A stretch of DNA of 64,000 bases from Proruminimicrobium sp963666965 (GTDB lineage Bacteria; Elusimicrobiota; Endomicrobiia; Endomicrobiales; Endomicrobiaceae), in NCBI GenBank assembly GCA_963666965.1, contig OY762939.1, positions 124,001 through 188,000 of the forward strand, read 5' to 3'. The notes under the pieces are model-generated. The model was not told the DNA's origin. It did not search any database and saw only the letters and a list, made by a program, of their open reading frames with translations. Positions 12,769 through 21,335 of the stretch are shown piece after piece; position 1 is the first letter of the stretch; every line of letters begins with the position of its first letter. The position numbers and the translations under genes are program-made.

Positions 12769-13023
12769 TTAATTAGAGACAACGTTTACAAAACATCTGT
12801 CACCGGCTCTTCTTATAAACTTAACAGTTCCTGTGATCTTTGCAAATATTGTATGGTCTTTTCCCATGCCTACATTTTCGCCGGGATGATACTTTGTCCC
12901 TCTCTGACGGACAATGATTGCGCCTGCCGGAGCCAACTGGTCTCCGTATATTTTTACGCCTAACCTTTTGCCATGCGAATCTCTGCCGTTACTGCTTGAA
13001 CCTTGTCCTTTTACATGTGCCAT
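12769..13023 (-). CDS. rpmA: 50S ribosomal protein L27
   Basis: 84 aa, normal length. The N-terminus is MAHVKGQGSSSNGRDSHGKR, of the short type that reaches the peptidyl-transferase centre, without the Firmicutes-type cleavable extension. The conserved block GTKYHPGENVGMGKDHT follows. Between rplU (25 bp) and obgE. Confidence 0.97.
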   Translation of the reverse strand: MAHVKGQGSSSNGRDSHGKRLGVKIYGDQLAPAGAIIVRQRGTKYHPGENVGMGKDHTIFAKITGTVKFIRRAGDRCFVNVVSN

Positions 13024-13048
13024 GTCTAATTCTCCTAAACTGAACTTC

Positions 13049-13363
13049 TTAAGCTTTAATGTCGGTAATCTCTATTTCGGTAACATACTGTCTGTGTCCC
13101 TGCATTTTCTTGTAACCTTTTTTAGGTCTTTTTTTGAACACGAGAACTTTAGGCAATCTTTTCTGGGCTACAACTGTTGCTTTTACACTTGCGCCTTCAA
13201 CCGTAGGTCTGCCTATTGTTGCTTTTTCACCGTCAGCAATCATCAGAACCTGATCAAGAACCACTTCCTGGCCCTTTTCAGCATTCTCAAGTTTTTCAAC
13301 TACGACATTCATTCCCTTCTCTACTCTGTACTGCTTTCCGCCTGTAATAATTATTGCATACAT
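13049..13363 (-). CDS. rplU: 50S ribosomal protein L21
   Basis: 104 aa, normal length. It starts MYAIIITGGKQYRVEKG and ends with the conserved KKGYKKMQGHRQ rRNA-binding segment. First gene of the rplU-rpmA-obgE operon. A GGAG ribosome site precedes the ATG. Confidence 0.97.
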   Translation of the reverse strand: MYAIIITGGKQYRVEKGMNVVVEKLENAEKGQEVVLDQVLMIADGEKATIGRPTVEGASVKATVVAQKRLPKVLVFKKRPKKGYKKMQGHRQYVTEIEITDIKA

Positions 13364-13388
13364 TGACTTACTCCTTTATAATCGGTAT

Positions 13389-13417
13389 AATCTATCAAAA
13401 TTTTTTTTAGATGTCAA
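13389..13417 (-). promoter_or_regulatory. Candidate promoter of rplU-rpmA-obgE
   Basis: On the minus strand, TTGACA (13412-13417), a 17-bp spacer and TAGATT (13389-13394), 26 bp before the rplU ATG. The -35 is perfect and the -10 matches 4 of 6. Confidence 0.55.
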
Positions 13418-13460
13418 GAAAGGCACGCAAGTGCCGGTTTTTACTGTGAGGAATACATAC

Positions 13461-14645
13461 ATGTTTTTATCAAAAAGAGTCCAGAGCATCAAGCCGTCCC
13501 CCACATTGGCGATCGACGCAAAAGCAAAAGAATTACAAGCGCAGGGCATAAGCGTAATCAGCTTCGGAACTGGAGAACCTGATTTTGACACTCCGCAAAA
13601 TATTAAAGATTCGGCAATCAAAGCAATAAACAGCGGGTTTACAAAATATTGTCCTGTTGCAGGAACTGTTGATTTAAAAAATGCAATAATCAATAAATTA
13701 AAAACCGAAAATAATCTTGATTATGCCCAAAATGAAATAATAGTTTCATGCGGGGCAAAACATTCTCTCTACAATATTTTTCAGGCTGTTCTTAATCCTG
13801 ACGATGAAATAATTATTCCGGCTCCTTACTGGGTTTCTTATCCTGATATGGCGCTGCTCGCGGGCGCAATTCCGATAATAGTTTCAACCGACGATAAAAA
13901 TCGTTTTAAAATTACGGCAAAAGCGATTGAAAGCGTAATAACGTCGAAAACAAAAGCTATAGTTTTAAATTCACCGTCAAATCCTACAGGAGCGACTTAC
14001 AGTCTGGAAGAACTTAAAGAAATCGCCGATATATGCGTAAGAAATAATTTGCTCATCATATCCGATGAAATATATGAAAAACTCATTTACGGAAATTTTA
14101 AATTTGCATCAATAGCCGAAGTCAGCCCAGAAGCAAAAGCAAGAACTCTTGTTGTAAACGGAGTTTCTAAAGCATTTGCAATGACAGGCTGGAGAATCGG
14201 TTATACTGCAGGCCCTAAAGAAATTATAGCGGCAATGACAAATATTCAAAGCCAGTCAACATCAAATCCGACATCAATATCTTTGAAAGCCGCGACCGAA
14301 GCATTAAACGGACCGAAAGATGCTCTTGAAATGATGAGAGTTGAGTTTGAAAAAAGAAAAAACTATATAGTTGAACGTTTAAATAAAATAGACGGTGTTA
14401 ATTGTCTTTCTCCTGAAGGAGCTTTTTATGTGTTTCCTAATATTTCAAAACTTTTGGGAAAACAATATAACGGCAAAACAATAAATACAGACAGCGATCT
14501 TGCGGCATATTTGCTTGAACAGGCAAAAATAGCCGTTGTTCCGGGTTCGGCATTCGGAGCTCCCGGGTACATAAGATTTTCTTATGCAACTTCAATGGAA
14601 AAAATACAGAAAGGAATAGATGCTTTCGAAAATGCATTGAAATAA
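13461..14645 (+). CDS. PLP-dependent class I aminotransferase (aspartate-type)
   Basis: 394 aa from the ATG at 13461, which has a GAGGA site 9 bases upstream. An in-frame ATG 30 bases earlier is unsupported. The N-terminus FLSKRVQSIKPSPTLAIDAKA is typical of the AspC/AspB I-gamma group. The PLP lysine is in NGVSKAFAMTGWRIGY (about 235), with NSPSNPTGATYS and SDEIYEKLIYG as further cofactor motifs and a C-terminal substrate Arg in GYIRFSYA. It probably makes aspartate or another amino acid from its 2-oxoacid. The amino acid preference cannot be told. Confidence 0.92.
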   Translation: MFLSKRVQSIKPSPTLAIDAKAKELQAQGISVISFGTGEPDFDTPQNIKDSAIKAINSGFTKYCPVAGTVDLKNAIINKLKTENNLDYAQNEIIVSCGAKHSLYNIFQAVLNPDDEIIIPAPYWVSYPDMALLAGAIPIIVSTDDKNRFKITAKAIESVITSKTKAIVLNSPSNPTGATYSLEELKEIADICVRNNLLIISDEIYEKLIYGNFKFASIAEVSPEAKARTLVVNGVSKAFAMTGWRIGYTAGPKEIIAAMTNIQSQSTSNPTSISLKAATEALNGPKDALEMMRVEFEKRKNYIVERLNKIDGVNCLSPEGAFYVFPNISKLLGKQYNGKTINTDSDLAAYLLEQAKIAVVPGSAFGAPGYIRFSYATSMEKIQKGIDAFENALK

Positions 14646-14660
14646 TCATTGACCCACATT

Positions 14661-14697
14661 AAAACAACAAGCGCATCAGAATACGCTTGTTGTTTTT
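14661..14697 (+). terminator. Intrinsic terminator after the aminotransferase gene
   Basis: The inverted repeat AACAACAAGCG/CGCTTGTTGTT has a short loop and is followed by seven T on the plus strand, 15 bp after the stop. Confidence 0.9.
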
Positions 14698-14743
14698 TTA
14701 TGTCAAAATGATATAATTTACTCAGAACGAAACCGGAGGTTTT

Positions 14744-14965
14744 ATGGATAGAAAACTTGTACGTAATCCAAAAGAAAAAATAATAGCCGGAATAATAGCC
14801 GGCTTTGCCGACTATTTCAATATAGACAGAACTTTTCTGCGCCTGCTTTTTGTATTTTTTGTTCTTGTAACCGGCTTTTTCCCGATGGTAATATTATATA
14901 TAATCGCATATTTTATCATGCCCGTAAAAAATAATAATATTGACTCTTCCGATTTTATAAAATAA
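14744..14965 (+). CDS. PspC-domain small membrane protein
   Basis: 73 aa. It starts KLVRNPKEKIIAGIIAGFAD, the PspC signature of basic residues followed by an iagV-like amphipathic segment with DYFNIDRTFLRL. One transmembrane helix follows (about 32-57), then a short polar tail. PspC proteins sense or respond to membrane stress; here there is no pspA or pspB next to it. A GGAGG ribosome site lies before the ATG, and TATAAT with an upstream TGN at 14712-14717 could serve as an extended -10. Confidence 0.88.
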   Translation: MDRKLVRNPKEKIIAGIIAGFADYFNIDRTFLRLLFVFFVLVTGFFPMVILYIIAYFIMPVKNNNIDSSDFIK

Positions 14966-14970
14966 TCTTC

Positions 14971-16029
14971 ATGACTAAAAATAAATATTCAGACATAGCA
15001 AAAAAACTTATAAGAAAATCGGAAAATAAAACATTTACCGTGATAAGCGACAGCATGGCTCCTCTAATACGCAAAAACGATAAAATCATCTGCCGTGCCG
15101 TATCTGATATTGATAATATTAAAAAATATTCAATTATTGCTTTTAACAATGACCTGAACGACCAAAATATACCGACGGTACACAGAGTTTTAAAATTTTC
15201 AAAAGCCAAACATCTGATAAAAACAAAAGGCGATGCAAATTTATTTTTTGACAAAAACGATGTGACTGAAGATATTTTAATAGGGCTCGTATACTGCGTA
15301 ATCAGAAACGGCAAAGAACTTAATCTTGAAAGTTTTTACGGCAAATATCTGAGCATATACTTTTATTTTATTTCGGCGTTAAAAAATCATTTAAATTTAC
15401 TGCACTCAAAAATTAAGAATTTTGTAATAAGAAACTTTATTCCTGAGCCGGAGGCGAAATACGATGATTCTCTATCTATCCTGCGGCTGGCAGATGTTAT
15501 TGCGACAAAATCATGGATAAAAACTTCGAAAATAAATTCCGCAATGCTGGAAAACTTCATGAATAATTATGACAACGTATGCGACATATCATTTGACGGC
15601 GGTTTATGCGAAGAAAGTTTTTATTTTATACGCAATTTGATACCGGTTGACAACATTAAAGTAAATTCATCCGTGAATAAAAAATATAAACTTGTTATAT
15701 GTTCAAAAATTTTAAATCTTGCCCAAAACGGCAATAAGCGAAAAGAAATTTACACTTTTATAAAAAAGATTATTGATAAGGACGGAAAAGTTTTTTTATC
15801 GTATATAAACGTTAAAAACGACTTTGGCATATATTTAAAAAGAACCTTTTTCTCTCTTTTCAAATCATACAAAGGTCCCGATCAATATGATATAACAAAT
15901 AAAGGGTTTTTCGTGATGAAATATTTGAAATCCGATACGATTGAATCCGAACTTACCAAAAATAAATTCAAAATCGCAAATAAAACAGTTTCCAAAGACG
16001 TTGTTTCTTTTATCCTTGAAGTATTATGA
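14971..16029 (+). CDS. S26 (SipW/archaeal-type) peptidase domain fused to a methyltransferase-like domain
   Basis: 352 aa. Residues 20-100 look like a signal peptidase of the Ser-His type: SDSMAPLI with Ser28, HRV with His71, then TKGDAN (85-90) and Asp94. No N-terminal membrane anchor is evident, unlike true signal peptidases. Residues about 180-352 resemble the Rossmann half of a class I methyltransferase in hydropathy (YKLVICSKILNLAQ, then IIDKDGKVFLSYIN), but lack a good GxGxG motif I, so this half may be degenerate. Such S26-type proteins occur with radical SAM/peptide systems in other genomes. It starts 5 bp after the PspC gene with no clear ribosome site. The function is unknown. Confidence 0.7.
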   Translation: MTKNKYSDIAKKLIRKSENKTFTVISDSMAPLIRKNDKIICRAVSDIDNIKKYSIIAFNNDLNDQNIPTVHRVLKFSKAKHLIKTKGDANLFFDKNDVTEDILIGLVYCVIRNGKELNLESFYGKYLSIYFYFISALKNHLNLLHSKIKNFVIRNFIPEPEAKYDDSLSILRLADVIATKSWIKTSKINSAMLENFMNNYDNVCDISFDGGLCEESFYFIRNLIPVDNIKVNSSVNKKYKLVICSKILNLAQNGNKRKEIYTFIKKIIDKDGKVFLSYINVKNDFGIYLKRTFFSLFKSYKGPDQYDITNKGFFVMKYLKSDTIESELTKNKFKIANKTVSKDVVSFILEVL

Positions 16030-16031
16030 AA

Positions 16032-16565
16032 TTACCTTACGCTGAGTTTGCAGCCGCAGTATTTCTGGCTGTAAAAACCTGCTTTTTTTACCGAATTGAC
16101 TCCGTCGTAAAATTTTTCACGCGGGTCAATATATACAAAAACAACTCCGTATTTTTTTGCAAGAAATTCCGATATTTCTTTTATTGTCTGATGCTGCTGA
16201 TACGGGCTTGAGAGAAGCGTAGTCGAGAAATATTTTATTGATTTTTTCTTTGCGGCAAGAACTGTTTGTTCAAGCCTTGTTTGGTAGCAGTAGTAACATC
16301 TTCCTTGTTTACAGTTAACGGCTTTATCAAGCCATAAAGTATCATAACTTTTTTCATCAGAAAAACATTCTGCCGAAATTTCTTCCGTATCTATATTTAT
16401 TGATTTGCAATAATTTTTCCATGCATCTTTTCTTAACTGATATTCTTTTTGCGGATAAATATTCGGATTAAACCATAACGACGTAACTTTATAATCTTTA
16501 GACAAAATCTCAATAGCCGATGCGGAACACGGCGCGCAACATGTATGAAGCAGTAAATTTTCCAT
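16032..16565 (-). CDS. queH: Epoxyqueuosine reductase QueH
   Basis: 177 aa. Reduces epoxyqueuosine to queuosine in tRNA, the non-homologous replacement of QueG. The family cysteine pattern is complete: LHTCCAPCSA at the N-terminus, CKQGRCYYC in the middle and YCGC at the C-terminus, which bind Fe-S and metal. STTLLSSPYQQHQTI is also typical. It starts 2 bp after the ruvB stop and likely shares its transcript. Confidence 0.93.
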   Translation of the reverse strand: MENLLLHTCCAPCSASAIEILSKDYKVTSLWFNPNIYPQKEYQLRKDAWKNYCKSINIDTEEISAECFSDEKSYDTLWLDKAVNCKQGRCYYCYQTRLEQTVLAAKKKSIKYFSTTLLSSPYQQHQTIKEISEFLAKKYGVVFVYIDPREKFYDGVNSVKKAGFYSQKYCGCKLSVR

Positions 16566-16567
16566 CT

Positions 16568-17596
16568 TTAAAAAAGCTCTTTTTGTTTATTTTTAGGAAC
16601 AGCAAGTCCCATATGCCTGTAAGCGGCTTCCGTCGCAACTCTTCCCCGCGGCGTTCTTGCAATAAAACCTGACTGTATTAAAAAGGGCTCGTAAACGTCC
16701 GATATCGTATCGGCATCTTCGGATATTGAAACGGCTATAGTATCTATACCAACCGGACCGCCGTCAAATTTTTCCATCATTGTTGAAAGAAGCAGCCTGT
16801 CCATTTTATCAAGACCTGCCTTATCAACACCCAGAGCAGCAAGAGCTTCGTCAGCTATCTGTTTATTTATTTTGCCTTCGGTTTTAATTTCGGCAAAATC
16901 CCTGACTCTTCTTAAAAGCCTGTTAACTATTCTGGGAGTTCCTCTGGAACGCCTTGCTATTTCAAAAGCGCCTTCCTCATCTATTTCGACTTTCATTATA
17001 ATACTGGATCTTTTAACTATTTTAACAAGCTCGTCTTCATTATAAAAATTTAGATGTTCTATTATTCCAAACCTGTCTCTCAAAGGACTGGAAAGCATTC
17101 CTGCTCTTGTAGTCGCTCCCACCAAAGTAAATCTCGGAACAGGCAGTTTTATTGTTTTTGCGGAAGGGCCTTGTCCTATAATAATATCAAGTTCAAAATC
17201 TTCCATCACAGGATAAAGAGATTCTTCTACAAGATGGTTCATTCTGTGTATTTCATCGATGAAAAAAATATCGCCTTCAGAAAGGTTTGTTAAAATTGCC
17301 GCAAGATCTCCGACTCTTTCCAAAACAGGCCCTGATGTAGTCCTTAGATTTCCGCCCATCTCTTTTGCGATTATATGGGCAAGAGTAGTTTTGCCAAGAC
17401 CGGGAGGAGCATAAAAAAGACAATGATCCAAAGGCTCATTTCTTTTTTTTGATGCTTCTACAAAAACTTTTAAATTATCTTTAAGTTTATTCTGACCAAT
17501 AAAATCATCAAGACACTGAGGTCTTAAAGTATTCTCAAGCTTTGATTCTTCAGATGACACTTCATGCTCAAGGATATCATTTTGTTCTTCTGCCAT
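16568..17596 (-). CDS. ruvB: Holliday junction branch-migration ATPase RuvB
   Basis: 342 aa, normal length. AAA+ motor with APPGLGKTTLAH (Walker A), FIDEIHRM (Walker B), VGATTRAG (sensor 1), and a C-terminal winged helix with RTPRGRVAT. Works as hexameric rings with RuvA at Holliday junctions. It is 8 bp downstream of ruvA; ruvC is not in the window. Confidence 0.97.
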   Translation of the reverse strand: MAEEQNDILEHEVSSEESKLENTLRPQCLDDFIGQNKLKDNLKVFVEASKKRNEPLDHCLFYAPPGLGKTTLAHIIAKEMGGNLRTTSGPVLERVGDLAAILTNLSEGDIFFIDEIHRMNHLVEESLYPVMEDFELDIIIGQGPSAKTIKLPVPRFTLVGATTRAGMLSSPLRDRFGIIEHLNFYNEDELVKIVKRSSIIMKVEIDEEGAFEIARRSRGTPRIVNRLLRRVRDFAEIKTEGKINKQIADEALAALGVDKAGLDKMDRLLLSTMMEKFDGGPVGIDTIAVSISEDADTISDVYEPFLIQSGFIARTPRGRVATEAAYRHMGLAVPKNKQKELF

Positions 17597-17604
17597 ATGT
17601 CCGC

Positions 17605-18210
17605 CTATAAATATTTTAGCGCTTCCATTATTACGTTCTCAACAGATTTATTTTCATCATCTCTTAATATTTTTGAAACAGCCTCTCTTGCCTGAAACTC
17701 TTTATACCCTAAAGCCATTAGACCCGCTATTGCCTGCGATACATTTTCATTACCGGAAACACCGGTCCACTTTGCAGAATCATTTACGGCAATGCCTGAT
17801 ATTTTATCTTTAAGAGCCGCTATAAGTTTTTCTGCTGTTTTTTTTGTAAAACCGAAAACGCTTGAAAGCATTGAAATATCTTTTGAAACAACGGCATTTT
17901 TAAAATCGGCAAAAGATTTTGATATTTTATCCATATATTCCATAGTTTTTTTTGCGCCGGTTCCGGGTACTTCGTCTTTTATAAGAAGGAACATCTCTCT
18001 TTCTTCTTTTGACAAAAAACCGTAATGAGAAATTACGCCGCCATACATACCTGTTGCTTCGACTATATAAAATTTTACTTCCTGTCCGGCATGAGGAAGT
18101 TTTGCGCTTGTCGCTACGGTTATATTTACAGCATAGCCGGTACCGTTGACTTCAACAACGGCACCGTTAAGTTCTTTTGAAATTAATGTCCCTCTGAAAT
18201 AGTCTATCAT
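17605..18210 (-). CDS. ruvA: Holliday junction DNA-binding protein RuvA
   Basis: 201 aa. Domain I (1-65) is an OB fold beginning MIDYFRGTLISKELNGAVVE. The helix-hairpin-helix region has FGFTKKTAEKLIAALKDK. The C-terminal domain III binds RuvB. Its ATG abuts the rpsA stop by one base, so translation is probably coupled. Confidence 0.95.
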   Translation of the reverse strand: MIDYFRGTLISKELNGAVVEVNGTGYAVNITVATSAKLPHAGQEVKFYIVEATGMYGGVISHYGFLSKEEREMFLLIKDEVPGTGAKKTMEYMDKISKSFADFKNAVVSKDISMLSSVFGFTKKTAEKLIAALKDKISGIAVNDSAKWTGVSGNENVSQAIAGLMALGYKEFQAREAVSKILRDDENKSVENVIMEALKYL

Positions 18211-19877
18211 TATTCCTCTTGCTGCAGAATATCTCCGAGTGTAGGTCTTTCGTCATTTGACGCAAACTGTTTGATCAATTCTCTTTCCATTGATTTTTCA
18301 AGTTTTCTTACCGATATTTCAAGTTTTCTTTCTTTAATATCAGTCTTTATTACGGCAGCTTCTATTTCTTCTCCTTCTTTAGGAAGCTCCTGCGTTTTAT
18401 TTTCCATTGAAAGCTCTGTTTTTTTAAGTAAAGCTTCTATTCCTTCTTCTATTTCGACAAATACTCCGAACTCAAGAGCCCTTTTAACTTTACCTTTTAC
18501 AGGCGTTCCCATTTTATATTTTTTATACGGATCCTGAGTAAGATGTTTCAATGAGAGAGCTATTTCTTCATTCTGAGTATTTACGGATAAAATCATAACT
18601 TCAACTTCATCACCTTTTTTTACGATATTTTCAGGATGTTTAACTCCTTTTGTCCATGAAAAATTGCTTATGTGAATCAAACCTTCAATACCTTCAGGCA
18701 GTTTAACAAACGCTCCAAAAGGCGTAATGTTTTTTACGATTCCTTTTACTTTTGTTCCGGGAGCGTAGTGTCTGGCGGCTTCTTCCCACGGATTTGTATG
18801 CATTTTCTTAATAGACAATGAAATCTTTTTTGAAATTTTATCACATCCTATAACTTTAACTTCAAGTTCATTGCCTGCAACAACTTCTTTTTTAAATAAG
18901 TTTTCGCTGTCATTCCACGCATATTCTGAAGAATGCAAAAGGCCTTCGACTCCTGGCTCTAATTCAACAAAAGCGCCGTAAGCCGTTACTGACGTGACTT
19001 TTCCTTTTATTATAAGCCCTTCCAAATATTTTTCACCGGCAACATCCCATGGATTTGCCGCAAGCTGTTTCATGCTCAGTGAAATTTTCTCATTTTCTTT
19101 ATCAAGCTTTATAATCTGTACTCTGACTATCTGCCCGATTTTCAAAATATCTTCAACTTTCTTTACTTTATACCACGCAAGTTCGCCTATATGCAAAAGA
19201 CCGTCTATGCCGCCAAGGTCTATAAATGCTCCGAAGCTTGTTATTCTTGTAACTGCTCCGTCTATAATCTGTCCTTCGGCCAAAGAATCAAGCGCAGATT
19301 TTTTTTTGGCAAGCTTTTCATTTTCAAGAAGTTTTCTTCTTGATAAATTTATCTTTCGCTCGCCTCTGTCAAATTCTGTTATTGCAAATTCATAAGTTTT
19401 ACCTACATATTTTTCGCCGTCTTTAACAAAACTGGAATCAACCTGCGATATATGCAAAAATGCATTTACGCCTATATCAACTATAAAACCGCCTTTTACC
19501 GTTTTCTTTATTGTTCCAGAAACTGTTTTTTTATTTTTGAATAATTCTTCAATTTTGTCCCATGAGGCTTTTTCCATAACTTCTCTGTAAGACAATTCTA
19601 TCTTCGGAAATGTCCTTTTTATAAAAACTTTTACTTCTGCTCCCACTTTAAGTTCTTTCGGAATCTGCATATCGGCAAATTCGGACTTTAATATTATTCC
19701 GTCCGATTTCATGCCGAGATCCACAAGAAAACCATCGGAGTTTTCGGAAACAATTTTTACTGATACTATTTCGCCTCTGTTCATTTTTACATCAGGGCCG
19801 AGCAAATCATCCATGCTGAGATCTCCGGCATCTTCAAATACTGTTAATTTATCTAAATTATTATTTTCTTTGTTCAC
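18210..19877 (-). CDS. rpsA: 30S ribosomal protein S1
   Basis: 555 aa, like E. coli S1 (557). Six S1/OB repeats can be counted from the recurrent cores GFLVDLG, GGFIVDIG, GAFIDLG, GAFVELE, GAFVKLP and GVFVEIE. The first two, less conserved, bind the ribosome and the rest bind mRNA. The start overlaps the end of ispH by 17 bp. The ispH-rpsA adjacency is widespread and the two are fused in some Clostridia; here they are separate. Confidence 0.96.
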   Translation of the reverse strand: MNKENNNLDKLTVFEDAGDLSMDDLLGPDVKMNRGEIVSVKIVSENSDGFLVDLGMKSDGIILKSEFADMQIPKELKVGAEVKVFIKRTFPKIELSYREVMEKASWDKIEELFKNKKTVSGTIKKTVKGGFIVDIGVNAFLHISQVDSSFVKDGEKYVGKTYEFAITEFDRGERKINLSRRKLLENEKLAKKKSALDSLAEGQIIDGAVTRITSFGAFIDLGGIDGLLHIGELAWYKVKKVEDILKIGQIVRVQIIKLDKENEKISLSMKQLAANPWDVAGEKYLEGLIIKGKVTSVTAYGAFVELEPGVEGLLHSSEYAWNDSENLFKKEVVAGNELEVKVIGCDKISKKISLSIKKMHTNPWEEAARHYAPGTKVKGIVKNITPFGAFVKLPEGIEGLIHISNFSWTKGVKHPENIVKKGDEVEVMILSVNTQNEEIALSLKHLTQDPYKKYKMGTPVKGKVKRALEFGVFVEIEEGIEALLKKTELSMENKTQELPKEGEEIEAAVIKTDIKERKLEISVRKLEKSMERELIKQFASNDERPTLGDILQQEE

Positions 19878-20748
19878 GTCTTTTCTCCTGTTTATTATCT
19901 TTTCGACCTGACTCGCAAATATCCACTATTCTCCTTTTTATATTTTCTATTATCCAGTTAGGCGTTGACGCGCCTGCCGTAATACCGACTTTATTGCTAC
20001 TATTAAACCAAGATTTTTTTATTTCTTCAACATTTTCAATATGGTATGTCTTTACTTTTTGAGAACATATCTGATACAGGCGCCTTGTATTACCCGAATT
20101 TTTACCGCCTATTACTATCATAATATCAACCAATTTCGCAAGTTTTTCGGCTGAACCCTGTCTGTCAAAAGTAGCTCTGCATATAGTATTGTAAATCTTA
20201 ACTTTTGAAATTTTGGCAATAAGCTCAACTATGCTGGCAAACTGTTTCGGGCTTTGGGTTGTCTGGCTTACGATATGTATCACAGGCGTTTTCTTTATTT
20301 TTTTTACGTCTTTTTTATCTTCAACAACAACGCATCTGCCTTTCCCGTAAGAAACAAGAGCTATGACCTCCGGATGCGTTTTTTCTCCGACGATAACTAT
20401 CTGGTCGCTTATGCCGCTGAGTTTTTTTACTATTTCCTGGGCTCTTTTAACAAAAGGGCAAGTGGCGTCTATTACTTTTATATTTTTTCTTTTGGACAAT
20501 TTTTCATGTATTTCCTGCTCTATGCCGTGCGTCCTTAAAACAATAATACCCGTCTTTATTTTAGAGTAATCTTCTACTACTTTTATTCCTTCGGCGGCAA
20601 GCCTTTTTACTTCCTGAGGATTATGTATCAACGGGCCGAACGTATATACTTTGCCGTTTTTTTCCGCTACTTTTTCGGCAAGCTCTATGGCTCTTTTTAC
20701 GCCAAAACAAAAACCGGAACTTTTTGCAATTTTTATTTTATTTTTCAT
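19861..20748 (-). CDS. ispH: 4-hydroxy-3-methylbut-2-enyl diphosphate reductase
   Basis: 295 aa. Last step of the MEP isoprenoid pathway, making IPP and DMAPP. The three Fe-S cysteines are in SGFCFGVKRA, DATCPFVKRA and NTICRAT; catalytic histidines are in RTHG and THPEV, and the AGASTPNWI motif is present. The C-terminus carries a basic tail rich in Lys, Arg and Glu. It overlaps plsC by 4 bp upstream. IspD and IspF of the same pathway are encoded at 49634-50784. Confidence 0.96.
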   Translation of the reverse strand: MKNKIKIAKSSGFCFGVKRAIELAEKVAEKNGKVYTFGPLIHNPQEVKRLAAEGIKVVEDYSKIKTGIIVLRTHGIEQEIHEKLSKRKNIKVIDATCPFVKRAQEIVKKLSGISDQIVIVGEKTHPEVIALVSYGKGRCVVVEDKKDVKKIKKTPVIHIVSQTTQSPKQFASIVELIAKISKVKIYNTICRATFDRQGSAEKLAKLVDIMIVIGGKNSGNTRRLYQICSQKVKTYHIENVEEIKKSWFNSSNKVGITAGASTPNWIIENIKRRIVDICESGRKDNKQEKRREQRK

Positions 20749-21335
20749 AATTTTTTAATTTCATCCAAAATTTTCTGCGAAAAAGAAAGATAATCGTCTT
20801 TCGAATAAATTTTAGGAGGATAAATAGGTTTGCCGTACTTAATGCTGACACTTTTAAATTTTTTCATATTATCGGTGTTGACGATTTTTACGGGAACAAC
20901 CGGAACCTGAGCCGTACAGGCCACCATTCCGACTCCCGGTCTTGCTTTGCCGATACTTCCCGTTTTTGATCTGGTGCCTTCCGGAAACATCAAAAGAGCT
21001 TTCTTATTTTCAAGCAGCGAAAAAACATTTCTGAAAGCCGACATATCCTGCATTCCTCTTTTAACCGGAAAAGCATTTGTTCTTTTTATCAAAAAACCAA
21101 GCACGGGCACATCAAACAATTCCTGTTTAGCCATAAAATATAAATCGCGCCCCATAAAACTGCCCGTAAGCGGAGGATCAAAAAAACTGATATGATTGGG
21201 AGCGATTATCACTCCGGTATCTTGTGGAATATTTTCTTTTCCTTCAGATTTACATCTGAAAACTATCAAAAACATCATTTTGAAAAGAAATCTTCCGGGA
21301 TAAAATAAACAACCGCTTTTATGTTTTATCTGCAT
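20745..21335 (-). CDS. plsC: 1-acylglycerol-3-phosphate O-acyltransferase (PlsC family)
   Basis: 196 aa. Acylates lysophosphatidate to phosphatidate at the inner membrane face. The HX4D motif is in NHISFFDPP and the substrate motif in FPEGTRSK; PVVPVKI is the usual block IV. It overlaps aroA (10 bp) and ispH (4 bp), so it is translated within one operon. Confidence 0.93.
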   Translation of the reverse strand: MQIKHKSGCLFYPGRFLFKMMFLIVFRCKSEGKENIPQDTGVIIAPNHISFFDPPLTGSFMGRDLYFMAKQELFDVPVLGFLIKRTNAFPVKRGMQDMSAFRNVFSLLENKKALLMFPEGTRSKTGSIGKARPGVGMVACTAQVPVVPVKIVNTDNMKKFKSVSIKYGKPIYPPKIYSKDDYLSFSQKILDEIKKL

